A DNA stretch of 64,000 nt. It comes from Sodalis-like secondary symbiont of Drepanosiphum platanoidis. GTDB lineage: Bacteria; Pseudomonadota; Gammaproteobacteria; Enterobacterales; Enterobacteriaceae. Below the pieces are notes generated by a model. It did not search any database. It was given only the letters and a program-made list of their open reading frames with translations, and was not told the DNA's origin. This document shows, piece by piece, positions 52,399-62,622 of the stretch (position 1 is its first letter; every line of letters begins with the position of its first letter). The translations under genes and the position numbers were made by a program. The stretch is from NCBI RefSeq assembly GCF_964059955.1, contig NZ_OZ060924.1, positions 186,001 to 250,000 of the forward strand, given 5' to 3'.

Positions 52399-53424
52399 TT
52401 ATTTTTTTAAAAATTTTTCAATTTTTTTAATTCTTTTTCTTATATCATTTATTTTCATTAAAATAACTGCTGTTTTTTTCCATTTAGTATTAGATTGTAA
52501 TGGCATTCCAGAAGAATAAGTTCCTGATTTATTTATTGAACGAATTACCATACTCATACCTGTTATAATAACATTATCACAAATTTTTATATGTCCATTA
52601 ATTACACTAGCTCCACCAATCATACAATGTTTTCCTATAGAAGTACTTCCTGCTATTATAACTCCTCCAGCAATAGCTGTATTATTTTTTATAATAACAT
52701 TATGTGCAATGTGACATTGATTATCAATAATTACTCCATTTCCAATGATAGTATCATCTAAAGTTCCTTTATCAATAGTTGTACATGATCCAATTTCTAC
52801 TTTATTACCAATTTTTACTCTACCAATATGAGGTATCTTAATCCATTTATTTTTATTATTAATATAACCAAATCCATCTGATCCAATAACTGTTCCAGAT
52901 TGAATAAAACAATTAGATCCAATTTTTACATTATTATGAATAATAACATTAGCTAATAATTTAGTACCAAATTTAATTTTAATATTATTACCAATAAAAC
53001 ATCCAGGACCTATAAAAACATTATTTTCTATTTTTGTACCTGATAAAATAATACTATTAGCTCCAATAATTGTATTATTTCCAATAATTACATTTTTATC
53101 TATCACAGCTGTATCACTAATATTTTTAGATATTTTTATTTCTTTTAAAAAACCCATAATTTTTATTATATGTATATAAGATAAATATGGATTTTTTACA
53201 ACAATTGCATTAATATTACAATAAGGTAAAGCATCAGCAGATATAATTATTGCTGATGCTTTACAAAAAGAAAGTTTTTTTCTAAAACGAATATTTGATA
53301 AAAAAGTTATGTCTCCAGTCTTTGCATTTTCTATAGAAGAAATTCCTTTAATAATAACATTTTTATCACCATATAATTGTGCATCCAACTTCTGTGATAA
53401 ATCAGATAGTCGAATTGAAATCAT
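52399..53424 (-). CDS. lpxD: UDP-3-O-(3-hydroxyacyl)glucosamine N-acyltransferase
   Basis: LpxD adds the second acyl chain in lipid A synthesis. The 341 residues equal the E. coli length. An N-terminal uridine-binding domain (about 1-100) is followed by hexapeptide repeats with GSDGFGY and the catalytic-His region HIAHNV. It begins one base after the skp stop, suggesting translational coupling, as in the E. coli skp-lpxD pair. Confidence 0.97.
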   Translation of the reverse strand: MISIRLSDLSQKLDAQLYGDKNVIIKGISSIENAKTGDITFLSNIRFRKKLSFCKASAIIISADALPYCNINAIVVKNPYLSYIHIIKIMGFLKEIKISKNISDTAVIDKNVIIGNNTIIGANSIILSGTKIENNVFIGPGCFIGNNIKIKFGTKLLANVIIHNNVKIGSNCFIQSGTVIGSDGFGYINNKNKWIKIPHIGRVKIGNKVEIGSCTTIDKGTLDDTIIGNGVIIDNQCHIAHNVIIKNNTAIAGGVIIAGSTSIGKHCMIGGASVINGHIKICDNVIITGMSMVIRSINKSGTYSSGMPLQSNTKWKKTAVILMKINDIRKRIKKIEKFLKK

Positions 53425-53425
53425 A

Positions 53426-53923
53426 TTATTTTACCTGATTTAATACATCAATTGTAATATCTTTTGCATTAAGAGCATATACAATAGAATTTGAATCAAT
53501 AACTAATTCATATTTTCTTTTTCTAGAAATATGTTTTACAATATTTTCTATATAATTTATTATTTTTTTTCTTTCTTCTATTTGTCTTCTATGATTTTCT
53601 TGTTCAAATATTTGAGCTTTATTTGTAAAAATTTCACGTTCTTCTAAAATAGATTTTTCTATTTTATTTCTTTCACTAGGCCTCATAGTAGCACGATTTT
53701 TTTTAAAATCTTGTATTTTTTCATATAACTTATTTTCAAGAAATTGTAATTCTGAAGCTCGTCCTTTAAATTCATTTTCAATTTTTTTAGAAGCTATAAT
53801 TCTTTTTGAAGATTGATTAAATATTTTAGACATATTTACTACAGCAATTTTATCACAAGATTGAGCATTAATTGAAGATGTTATTATTATTAATAATAAT
53901 ATAGAACATAAAAATTTTTTCAT
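53426..53923 (-). CDS. skp: Periplasmic chaperone Skp (OmpH)
   Basis: Skp is a trimeric chaperone that carries unfolded outer-membrane proteins across the periplasm. The 165 residues compare with 161 in E. coli. A signal peptide (MKKFLCSILLL) with likely cleavage after Ala20 precedes a short beta segment and long charged helices (about 45-135) that form the tentacles. AGGAG precedes the ATG, one of the best ribosome binding sites in the window. It lies between bamA and lpxD as in E. coli. Confidence 0.94.
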   Translation of the reverse strand: MKKFLCSILLLIIITSSINAQSCDKIAVVNMSKIFNQSSKRIIASKKIENEFKGRASELQFLENKLYEKIQDFKKNRATMRPSERNKIEKSILEEREIFTNKAQIFEQENHRRQIEERKKIINYIENIVKHISRKRKYELVIDSNSIVYALNAKDITIDVLNQVK

Positions 53924-54031
53924 TTTAACTCCTAATTAATGAATATATAATATTTTTTTAAAAAACATATTATTATAAATAAAAAATATTTTAAATAAAA
54001 TTTAAATTAAAATATTTAATATATTTTTAAA

Positions 54032-56443
54032 TTACCAAATTTTTCCAATATTAAATTGAAATTTTTCGATTATATCTTTTTTATATTTTTTAATAGGTTG
54101 AGCATAAGAAAATGATAATGGACCAATTGGTGAAATCCATTGAAAAGAAATTCCATATGACATACGAATTTTTTTAAAATCACCATAATCTAAAATATTA
54201 AATTTTTTTGTAATATTATTATTTTCCCAATTACTATCTATAATAGTACCAATATCAATAAAAAATAAAGATCTTATTAATTTATAATTATTTTTATAAT
54301 TTAAAAATAATGGTATAACAAGTTCAAAATTAGCTATTCCAATAACATTTCCACCTATAGATATATTAGATTCTTTTAAAATAGATTTATTATATTTCAT
54401 ATTATATTTATTATATTTATAATAAATTGCTTTTGGACCAATTGTATTATTACTAAATCCTCTAATAATATTTTTATTATTAGAAAAAAAATTTTCAAAA
54501 AATGGTGGTTCTTTTTTATTTATTCCTGATAAGTATCCTAATTGTAATCTAGTTATAAAAATCCAATTTTTATTTTTATTTAAAGGAAAATAATATTTAT
54601 ATTTTGAATATATTTTATAATATTTATTATAAGAACCAGGAAGAGTAACTATACCAGAAAATTTAAAATATGTTCCATATTTTGGAAAATAAAAATCATT
54701 TAGTGTATTAATTTTACATTGTAAATTAAATAAAAAATCATTAGCATTAATTTTTAAATTATCATTTCTTTTATAAGAATAAATATTAAAAGATTCTAAA
54801 TATCTACATATAGATATTTGTTGTTTAATATTATTAATTTTTTTATGAGTATAATTTAATCCTATTCCTAAAAAATGTTTCTTTTTTAAAGGAAAATTTA
54901 AAATCATTTCTGAACCATAACTATGAATATTATAGTCCAACATATTTTCATTACTAGAACTTATATCATCATAAAAAAATTTAGTATTTAAACCAATTCC
55001 TTTATAAGTAATATATGGATTTTTTATATTTAAAATAGTTGTATCTTGAAAAGAATTTTTTGTTGAATGAAATGAAAAGGAATTACCTGTTCCTAACCAA
55101 TTATATTGATTTATATTAATTTGAAAATTTATTCCATTTTTAGAACTAAATCCTAATCCTGCATTAATATTTCCAGTATTTATTTCTTTTACATTATATA
55201 AAACATCTACTTGATTTTTTTTATTAAAAACTGGTATTATATTAAAATTTACTTTTTCAAAAAAATTTAAATTATTTAAATTTTCTTTTCCTTTTTTTAT
55301 AAAATCCATATTTATTATATTTTGTTCCATTTGTATTAATTGTCTTCTAAGAACTATATCTTTATTTATAAAATTTCCTGAAAAAATAATATATCTAACA
55401 TAATAACGATTTCCATAAAAAATATTAAATAATAATTTAATTTTTTTATTTTTTTCATCTAAATTAGATTTTATATCTATTTTTGAAAAAATATATCCAT
55501 TTTGTAATAAAATATTTTTAATATCATTTTTTATTTTTAATAAAAAAATACCATCATATAATTTTCCTATTTTAATTTTATTAATTATTTTTTTAATTTT
55601 ATTTATTTTTTTATTTATATTACATTTAAAATCTACATAAGAAATTTTATATTGAGATCCTTCTGTAAGATATAAAGTAATATAAATATATTTTTTATTT
55701 TTTTCTAAATTTATTTTAATAGAATTAATGTTAAAATTTGCATAACCTTGTCTATAATAAAAATTATAAATATCTTTTAAGTCTTTCATAAGTATAATTT
55801 TATCATATTTTCTATTTTTAAAAAAATTCCACCATGAAATTTTATCATGTAAATGTAATAAAGATATTAAAGTTTTATGAGAAAATTTTTTATTTCCTAT
55901 AATATTAATTTTTTTAATTTTAAAATATTTTCCTTCATTAATTTTAAAATTTAAAATAACTCTATTTTTTGAAAAATATTTTATATTAATTTTTACAGAA
56001 ATATTAAATTTTCCTTTATTATAATAAAAATCTTTTATATTTTTTTTTATATGAAAAAGTAAATTTTTATTTAAAAATTTTCCTTCTTTTATTCCTTGAT
56101 TTTTAATGTTTTTTATAAGAATATCATTTTTTATTTTTAAATTACCTATTAAATTAATTTTTTCTATTATAGGTCTTTCTTTTAAATAAAAAATTAAACA
56201 TTTTTTATTTAAAGTAGCTTTAACATTTTCAAAATATCCTGTAGAAAATAAATAATTTATTGCAAATTTTATATTTCTTTTTGTAATATTTTTAATATTT
56301 ATTGGAATTTTAGATAAAATTTCATTTTTATTAATTCTTTGTAATCCTTTATATAATATTTTTTCTATTTTTAATTCATTAAAAGAATATACATGAAAAC
56401 TAGTTAATAATAGTATTATTGCAAATAATTTTTTTATCTTCAT
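54032..56443 (-). CDS. bamA: Outer-membrane protein assembly factor BamA
   Basis: BamA is the Omp85 barrel that inserts outer-membrane proteins. The 803 residues compare with 810 in E. coli. A signal peptide of about 20 residues is followed by five POTRA domains (about 21-420), very Lys/Asn/Ile-rich, and a C-terminal barrel with GIGLNYTHKK, RGFSNNTIGP (matching the RGFQSNTIGP lid-lock RGF motif) and a C-terminal strand ending QFNIGKIW. It lies between rseP and skp, the E. coli order. BamB is also present; the other BAM lipoproteins are not in the window. Confidence 0.96.
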   Translation of the reverse strand: MKIKKLFAIILLLTSFHVYSFNELKIEKILYKGLQRINKNEILSKIPINIKNITKRNIKFAINYLFSTGYFENVKATLNKKCLIFYLKERPIIEKINLIGNLKIKNDILIKNIKNQGIKEGKFLNKNLLFHIKKNIKDFYYNKGKFNISVKINIKYFSKNRVILNFKINEGKYFKIKKINIIGNKKFSHKTLISLLHLHDKISWWNFFKNRKYDKIILMKDLKDIYNFYYRQGYANFNINSIKINLEKNKKYIYITLYLTEGSQYKISYVDFKCNINKKINKIKKIINKIKIGKLYDGIFLLKIKNDIKNILLQNGYIFSKIDIKSNLDEKNKKIKLLFNIFYGNRYYVRYIIFSGNFINKDIVLRRQLIQMEQNIINMDFIKKGKENLNNLNFFEKVNFNIIPVFNKKNQVDVLYNVKEINTGNINAGLGFSSKNGINFQININQYNWLGTGNSFSFHSTKNSFQDTTILNIKNPYITYKGIGLNTKFFYDDISSSNENMLDYNIHSYGSEMILNFPLKKKHFLGIGLNYTHKKINNIKQQISICRYLESFNIYSYKRNDNLKINANDFLFNLQCKINTLNDFYFPKYGTYFKFSGIVTLPGSYNKYYKIYSKYKYYFPLNKNKNWIFITRLQLGYLSGINKKEPPFFENFFSNNKNIIRGFSNNTIGPKAIYYKYNKYNMKYNKSILKESNISIGGNVIGIANFELVIPLFLNYKNNYKLIRSLFFIDIGTIIDSNWENNNITKKFNILDYGDFKKIRMSYGISFQWISPIGPLSFSYAQPIKKYKKDIIEKFQFNIGKIW

Positions 56444-56476
56444 ATTTTTGTTTATTTTCCATAAAATTATATAATT

Positions 56477-57832
56477 TTATATTTTAGATAAATCATTAAA
56501 AATAGCTATACTATTAAAAATTATTAAAATAATTGTACTTAATTTATAAATTAAATTTTGAATTTTTTTAGATATAGGTTTTTTTATAATTTTTTCTATT
56601 ATTAATAATAATATATGTCCTCCATCTAATATAGGTAAAGGAAAAAGATTTATTACTCCTAAATTAATACTTATTAATGCTAAAAATTCTAAATAATATA
56701 TTAATCCATATTGTACTGAAATTTTTGCAATTTTTGCTATATAAATTGGACCATTTAATTCACTAATTTTAATATTTCCTATAAGCATTTTTTTTAAAAT
56801 ATTTATAGTAAACATAATTAAATTATATGTTTTTTTTATAGATTCTATAAAAGATTTTAATATATTAAATTTATATATAATTTTATCTTTATATTTATAT
56901 GAATTTTTTTTTATTTTAATTCCTAATAATCCTATTTTTTTATTATTTTTTAAAATTTTAATATCAGGTTTTAAAAAAATATTTAAATTTATTTTTTTTC
57001 TTTTAATAGAAATTTTATGTATTTTATATGGATTATTATAAATATATTTTTTAAAATTTTTTAAATTAATTAATTTAATATTATTTAATTTAATAAGTTT
57101 ATCACCAATTTTTAAACCTGATTTTTCTGCTGATGATTTTTTATTTATTTTAGATATAATAAATCTATTTTTTGGATTTTGTTTTATAATACCAAGAAAA
57201 TATATTGGATCTTTTTCTATATTTTTAATATTTATTTTTTTTAAATTTAATATTTTTTTTTCTGTAATATTTTTTAAAAAATCATATACTTCAATACATA
57301 TATTTTTTTTGTCTATTTCTTTTATTAATTGAATTTTTACTGAATTCCAATCAATAGTTTTTACTCCATTAATTGATTTAATTTCCATATTTGAATTAAT
57401 TCCAGAATTTTTAGCAATAGAATTATTTAAAGTATTATAAATTATTGGTCTATAATTTATAATTCCAATTGAAAATATTATCCAATATAAAAATATTGCA
57501 AAAATAAAATTAAATATTGGACCAGATAAAATTATTATAAAACGTTTCCAAATTTTTATATAATTAAAATTTTCTTTTTTTTTTAATGAAATTAAATTAG
57601 ATAATGGTTCACCAAACATTTTAACATATCCACCTAACGGAATAGATGATATTGAATATTCAGTATTATTTTTATCATACCAACTATATAATTTTTTTCC
57701 AAAACCTATAGAAAAACAACTTACTTTAATTCCAAAAAATTTTGCAAATAAAAAATGTCCTAATTCATGAATTGCAACTAAAATAATTATTGAAATAATA
57801 AATAACAAAAAACAAAAAATAAATTGTATCAT
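56477..57832 (-). CDS. rseP: Site-2 zinc metalloprotease RseP
   Basis: RseP is an inner-membrane protease that cuts RseA in the sigma-E response and clears signal peptides. Starting at the ATG at 57832 gives 451 residues (E. coli 450) and puts the zinc motif at His22-Glu23-His26, exactly as in E. coli; a longer frame opens with TTG four codons earlier. GAGA lies about eight bases before the chosen ATG. Two PDZ domains occupy the periplasmic middle, and the third zinc ligand is in PILDGGH (about 400). It keeps its E. coli place before bamA; cdsA, normally just upstream, is lost. Confidence 0.94.
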   Translation of the reverse strand: MIQFIFCFLLFIISIIILVAIHELGHFLFAKFFGIKVSCFSIGFGKKLYSWYDKNNTEYSISSIPLGGYVKMFGEPLSNLISLKKKENFNYIKIWKRFIIILSGPIFNFIFAIFLYWIIFSIGIINYRPIIYNTLNNSIAKNSGINSNMEIKSINGVKTIDWNSVKIQLIKEIDKKNICIEVYDFLKNITEKKILNLKKINIKNIEKDPIYFLGIIKQNPKNRFIISKINKKSSAEKSGLKIGDKLIKLNNIKLINLKNFKKYIYNNPYKIHKISIKRKKINLNIFLKPDIKILKNNKKIGLLGIKIKKNSYKYKDKIIYKFNILKSFIESIKKTYNLIMFTINILKKMLIGNIKISELNGPIYIAKIAKISVQYGLIYYLEFLALISINLGVINLFPLPILDGGHILLLIIEKIIKKPISKKIQNLIYKLSTIILIIFNSIAIFNDLSKI

Positions 57833-58561
57833 GATAAATCTCAAATTTTTTTAATACATTAAAACATATATTTAAAATTATATTTAATATTTATATATTT
57901 TTAAATTTATTTTAAATTAAATTTAATAAAATTAAAAAAATATATTATTAATTAATAATAAATATAAATTTTTAAATATAAAATTTAAAAAAATAATTTT
58001 ATTTAAAATATAAAAATATATTTTAAAAATAAAAAAATAATAAAATTTTTTTTAAATTTTTTTAAATAAAATATTTATAAATATTTTATTTTTTTTCTAA
58101 AATATTTTTAAAATAAATATAATAAAAAATCCAAAATAGATATAAAAATTATTTAAATAATAAATATTTATATAAAAAATTTAATATTTTTATATTAATA
58201 TTTATATAAGTAAATTAATATAAAAAAATAAAAAATATTAATTATATAAAATATAAATAAATATTATATTTTTTTAAAAATTTAATTATAAAAATAAAAA
58301 AATAATATATATAAAATAAATATAATATAAAAAGTATTTTTTCTATAAAAATAAAAAAATTAATTTTTATTTAAAATATTTAATTTTATAAATTTAATAT
58401 ATTATATTATATTAATAATATAAATAATTTTATTAAAATATATAAATAAATTTATATATAAATAAAATAATAATAAAATTTTAATAAAAATTAAAATTAT
58501 ATAAATAAAAATTATTTTTATTTTTAATAAAAAAATTTTATTTAATAATTAATAATTAGTT
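57833..58561. other. rseP-uppS gap at the former cdsA position
   Basis: This is the longest gene-free stretch in the window. In E. coli cdsA (about 850 bases) lies here. No CdsA-like frame or motif remains on either strand. A 28-bp palindrome sits at 58064-58091, followed by T6. The rest is A/T runs. Confidence 0.6.
58064..58091. repeat. Perfect 28-bp palindrome in the cdsA gap
   Basis: Bases 58064-58077 are the exact reverse complement of 58078-58091. A T run follows on the plus strand, where no gene is transcribed toward it, so a terminator role is not supported by the gene layout. Confidence 0.7.
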
Positions 58562-59278
58562 TTATGAGCTTTTTCCAAATCTTCTTTTTCTTTTAGAAAA
58601 ATCATAAATAGCTTTTTTAAAATGAAAATTTTTAAAATCTGGCCATAATATATCAGTAAAAAAAAATTCAGAATAAGCAATTTGCCAAAGTAAAAAATTA
58701 CTTATTCTTAATTCTCCACCTGTTCTTATAAGAAGATCTATTGGTTTTTGTTTATTAAGACAAATATACTTATTAAAAATATTTTCATTAATATTTTTTA
58801 ATTTAATATTTTTATCAATAATTTTTTTATAAAATTTTTTTATTCCCTCTATAATATCCCAACGTCCTCCATAATTTATTGCAATATTTAAAATTAAACC
58901 AGTATTATTATATGTAAGTTTTTCAGATAATTTAATATTTTTTTGAAATTTTTTATTAAACATTAAAATATTACCAATTATATGAATTTTAACATTATAT
59001 TTATTTAAAATTTTTGATTTTTCATATATTTTTTTAGTAAAAAGATTAATTAATTCTGATAATTCTTGAGGAGATCTATTCCAATTTTCACTACTAAATG
59101 CAAATAATGTTAATGATTTTAAATTACTTTTTATGGAAAAAAATATAATTTCTAACATAGATTTAATTCCAGCTTTATGTCCAAATATAGGTAATTTATT
59201 TAATTTTTTTGCCCATCTACTATTTCCATCCATAATTATAGCTATATGATTAGGAATATTTGAAATTAATTTTTTCAT
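58562..59278 (-). CDS. uppS: Undecaprenyl diphosphate synthase
   Basis: UppS extends farnesyl diphosphate with eight cis isoprene units to make the lipid carrier for cell wall and LPS precursors. The 238 residues compare with 253 in E. coli. MDGNSRWAKK carries catalytic Asp17; ENWNRSPQE, INYGGRWDI and the C-terminal LLIRTGGELRISNFLLWQ are conserved. dxr upstream and cdsA downstream are both missing. Its substrate must come from an isoprenoid pathway whose other genes are not visible here, apart from dxs. Confidence 0.96.
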   Translation of the reverse strand: MKKLISNIPNHIAIIMDGNSRWAKKLNKLPIFGHKAGIKSMLEIIFFSIKSNLKSLTLFAFSSENWNRSPQELSELINLFTKKIYEKSKILNKYNVKIHIIGNILMFNKKFQKNIKLSEKLTYNNTGLILNIAINYGGRWDIIEGIKKFYKKIIDKNIKLKNINENIFNKYICLNKQKPIDLLIRTGGELRISNFLLWQIAYSEFFFTDILWPDFKNFHFKKAIYDFSKRKRRFGKSS

Positions 59279-59564
59279 TTATAAAATATTTAATTTTTAT
59301 TTATTAATTTTATTTTAAATTTTATAATATTTTTATTAAAAATTTTAATTATTTATATATTATTTTATATATATAATATATATATTATCTTAATTATTTG
59401 AACTTAATAAAATTAAATTTAAATAATTAAATAATAAATAATTTTAAAAAATTATATAAAAAATTTTTATTAATAATAAAACTATATACTTTTAAAAAAT
59501 TTAATTAAAATATTTTAATAAATTAATAATATATATTATATAAATATATAAATTTTTATAAAAA

Positions 59565-60122
59565 TTATTTAAAAATATCTTTTTCTTTTTCTAAAAATAT
59601 TTTATCTAAATTTTTAATTGAATAATCTGTTAATTTATTTATTTGATTTTGCATATTATATTCTTGATCTTTATTAATTATTTTTTTCTTTAAATTTTTT
59701 TTTATTATATTATTAGATTCTCTTCTTATATTTCTAATAGAAACTTTACTATTTTCAACATAAGATTTTATTATTTTTAATAATTCTTTTCTTCTTTCTT
59801 CAGAAATTTGTGGAAAAGATAAATATATTATAGATCCATTAGAAAATGGATTAACTCCTAAATTTGAAATTAAAATTGTTTTTTTTATAATAGAAACAAA
59901 TTTTTTATCAAATACTGTAATACTTAAAGTATTAGAATTTTTTAAAGTAATGTTAGAAATTTTCTTTAATAAAACATAACAATTTTTATCATATGGAATT
60001 TTTATTCCATCAAGAATATTTGTAGAAATTTTTCCTATTCTAAAATTATTAATAGATGATATAAATGTATTTATACATTTTTTCATTTTTAATTCAGTAT
60101 CTTGATAAAATTTTTTAATCAA
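59565..60122 (-). CDS. frr: Ribosome recycling factor
   Basis: RRF splits post-termination ribosomes together with EF-G. The 185 residues equal the E. coli length. The start is a TTG: residues 2 onward (IKKFYQDTELKMKKC) line up without a gap with E. coli ISDIRKDAEVRMDKC, and AAGG lies about nine bases upstream. SEERRKELLKIIKSYVE and VSIRNIRRESN are the conserved helix segments. pyrH, between tsf and frr in E. coli, is absent. Confidence 0.96.
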   Translation of the reverse strand: MIKKFYQDTELKMKKCINTFISSINNFRIGKISTNILDGIKIPYDKNCYVLLKKISNITLKNSNTLSITVFDKKFVSIIKKTILISNLGVNPFSNGSIIYLSFPQISEERRKELLKIIKSYVENSKVSIRNIRRESNNIIKKNLKKKIINKDQEYNMQNQINKLTDYSIKNLDKIFLEKEKDIFK

Positions 60123-60148
60123 AATTATTTACCTTATAAATTTTATAT

Positions 60149-60172
60149 TTTTAATAAAAATTTTTATTAAAA
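60149..60172. repeat. Perfect 24-bp palindrome in the pyrH gap
   Basis: Bases 60149-60160 are the exact reverse complement of 60161-60172. It lies just upstream of frr in the 280 bases where pyrH would be in E. coli. Composition is A/T only. Confidence 0.6.
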
Positions 60173-60402
60173 TTAATTTTTAAATTAAATAAATAAAATT
60201 ATATATATTTAATTATTAAATATTTTATAAAAATATTTAAATTATATTTATAAATATATGTTTTATATAAAATAAAAAAATTTCTTATTTTATAAAAAAT
60301 TTATTTTAATAAATTAAAAAATTAATATTTTTTAAAATTTTATTAAAAAAAATAAAAAAAATTAAAATATAATTAATTATATAATGTATTTTATTATATT
60401 TT

Positions 60403-61203
60403 TTAATTATTTTGATTTACTTTCATATAAATAAATTTTTTTATAAAAATATCATTTTCTTTTAAAATTTCTTTAACAATTATTTTAGGATTAAAAATAA
60501 AATGTTGATTTACTAAAGAAATATTTTCAGAAAATTTTTTCATTCTTCCTGTAACAATTTTTTTAGATATTTCCTTTGATTTTCCTGATTTTATTGCAAT
60601 TTCTAATTGAATATTATATTCATGTTTTAAAACTTTATTAGGTATATCTTTTATATCTATATATTTTGGAAAACTTGCAGCTATATGCATGGCAATTTTT
60701 TTTAAAATATTATGATATTTATTTGCACACAATAATACTCCTATTTTTTCATTATGAATATAAGAACATATATAATTTCCTTTTAAAAAATTAAAACGAT
60801 TAATTTTAATATTTTCTCCTAATTTATTTATTATATCTTTATTTTTATATTTTAAAATATCTCTTATACTTTTTATATTATCTATTTTTTTAGATAAAGA
60901 AGTGTTAATTATTTCATAACAAAAATTTTTAAAATATTTATTTTTTGCAACAAAATCAGTTTCACAATTTAATTCAATAATTATACCATATTTATTATTT
61001 CTAGATATACCTGAAATTATAATTCCTTCTTTAGAATCTTTTTTAGTTATTTTTAAAAAATTTTTAATTCCAGTTTTTCTTAAATAATCAATTGCTAATT
61101 CTATATCTCCTTTAGATTTTATTAAAGCATTTTTACATTCTATAATTCCTAATCCAGTACGATATCTTAATATTTTTACTAAATTTATTGTAATATTTGT
61201 CAT
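60403..61203 (-). CDS. tsf: Elongation factor Ts
   Basis: EF-Ts recycles EF-Tu-GDP. The 266 residues compare with 283 in E. coli. The N-terminal UBA-like helix module (VKILRYRTGLGIIECKNAL) and the TDFVAKN motif near 80 that contacts EF-Tu are present; the later part is shortened and Lys/Ile/Asn-rich. It follows rpsB by 119 bases as in E. coli. Confidence 0.96.
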   Translation of the reverse strand: MTNITINLVKILRYRTGLGIIECKNALIKSKGDIELAIDYLRKTGIKNFLKITKKDSKEGIIISGISRNNKYGIIIELNCETDFVAKNKYFKNFCYEIINTSLSKKIDNIKSIRDILKYKNKDIINKLGENIKINRFNFLKGNYICSYIHNEKIGVLLCANKYHNILKKIAMHIAASFPKYIDIKDIPNKVLKHEYNIQLEIAIKSGKSKEISKKIVTGRMKKFSENISLVNQHFIFNPKIIVKEILKENDIFIKKFIYMKVNQNN

Positions 61204-61322
61204 AGATTTCCTATATGTTATTAATATAATTAATTTTTATTTTTTAATAAATTATTTAAAATATAATATATAAAATTTTTTTTAATAAAATTTAATTATT
61301 CAATATATAAAAATAATTAAAT

Positions 61323-62051
61323 TTATATTTTATTTAAATTATCAAATTTTTTATTAAAATTTTCAGATTTTTTTATTAAACCTTTTTTAATATAATTAAC
61401 TACATCTTTTAAATAAAGATTTATAGAACGTATTGAATCATCATTTCCTGGAATAATATAATCTATTTTATCTGGATTAGTATTTGTATCAACTATTGAA
61501 AAAATAGGAATTCCTAAATTACTTGCTTCTTTTATTGCAATATTTTCATGATGTGCATCTATAACAAATAAAGCATCTGGTAAACCACCCATATCTTTTA
61601 TTCCACCAAGACTTTTTTCTAATTTTTTTAATGAACGCATACGTAATAAAGCTTCTTTTTTAGTTAATTTATTAAAAGTTCCATCTTTTGATTGTAATTC
61701 AAGATCTTTCAATCTTTTAATTGATTGTCTAACAGTTTTCCAATTAGTAAGCATCCCACCTAACCATCTATGATTTACAAAAAATTGATTACATTTTTTT
61801 GCAGCATATTTTATAGATTTACTAGCAACTTTTTTTGTTGCAACAAAAAGAATTTTTCCTCTATTAAAAGATATTTTTTTAATTTCATTAAGAGCATATT
61901 TATACATTGGTATTGTTTGCTCTAAATTTATAATATGAATTTTATTTCTTGAACCAAAAATAAATGGTTTCATTTTTGGATTCCAATAACGAGTTTGATG
62001 ACCAAAATGTACACCAGCTTTTAACATTGCACGCATAGAAATATCTTCCAT
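61323..62051 (-). CDS. rpsB: 30S ribosomal protein S2
   Basis: The 242 residues match E. coli's 241. [35 protein letters not shown] and [18 protein letters not shown] are diagnostic. AGAGG precedes the ATG. First gene of the minus-strand block that runs to accA; it is divergent from dnaB. Confidence 0.98.
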   Translation of the reverse strand: MEDISMRAMLKAGVHFGHQTRYWNPKMKPFIFGSRNKIHIINLEQTIPMYKYALNEIKKISFNRGKILFVATKKVASKSIKYAAKKCNQFFVNHRWLGGMLTNWKTVRQSIKRLKDLELQSKDGTFNKLTKKEALLRMRSLKKLEKSLGGIKDMGGLPDALFVIDAHHENIAIKEASNLGIPIFSIVDTNTNPDKIDYIIPGNDDSIRSINLYLKDVVNYIKKGLIKKSENFNKKFDNLNKI

Positions 62052-62622
62052 ACAAAACCTCTATTATAAAATATTTGTTTTTTAAAAAGTTAAAATATAG
62101 ATATATTTATGTTTTAATTTTTTAAAAAAGATAATTTTTAGTATAAAAATACTTTTATATTAAAAATATTTTATACTATAAAAAATTTTTTTCATATAGT
62201 TAATAACTTATAAATTTAATTAAATTAATTAAAATTAATATTTTTAAAAAATTTATATTTATTAAATAATAATTTATTAATTTTAAATTAAAAATTTATA
62301 TTTATATATGAACATATCATATTTATTTAATAAATAAATAATTTTTAAAAAATTTTTTAAAAAATTTTTAGTAATACTATTTTTAGTGTAAAATATATAT
62401 TTTTAATAAAATTTTTTATTAAAAAATATATTATATAAATAATAAATATTAATAAAAAATTTATAAAAAAATTATTAAATTTTAAATTAATTTTTTATTT
62501 TTAAAAAATACTTATTAAATAATTTTAATTTATATAAATTTTATATAAATTTGTATAAATAAAAAATATATTTATATTTTATATAAAAAATAATTTTTTT
62601 TATAAGGAAAAAAAATAATTTT
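62052..62622. other. Divergent gap between rpsB and dnaB
   Basis: This 571-base stretch must hold the start signals for rpsB-tsf and for dnaB. An inverted repeat (62140-62150 with 62168-62177) carries AGTATA and TATACT, -10-like hexamers on opposite strands, but I find no -35 partner good enough to call a promoter. AAGGAA at 62604-62609 is the dnaB ribosome binding site. No gene is visible. Confidence 0.45.

Noticed and set aside
57833-57844. RseP start at an upstream TTG
   Set aside because: The ATG at 57832 puts the HExxH residues at the same numbers as E. coli and has GAGA at proper spacing.
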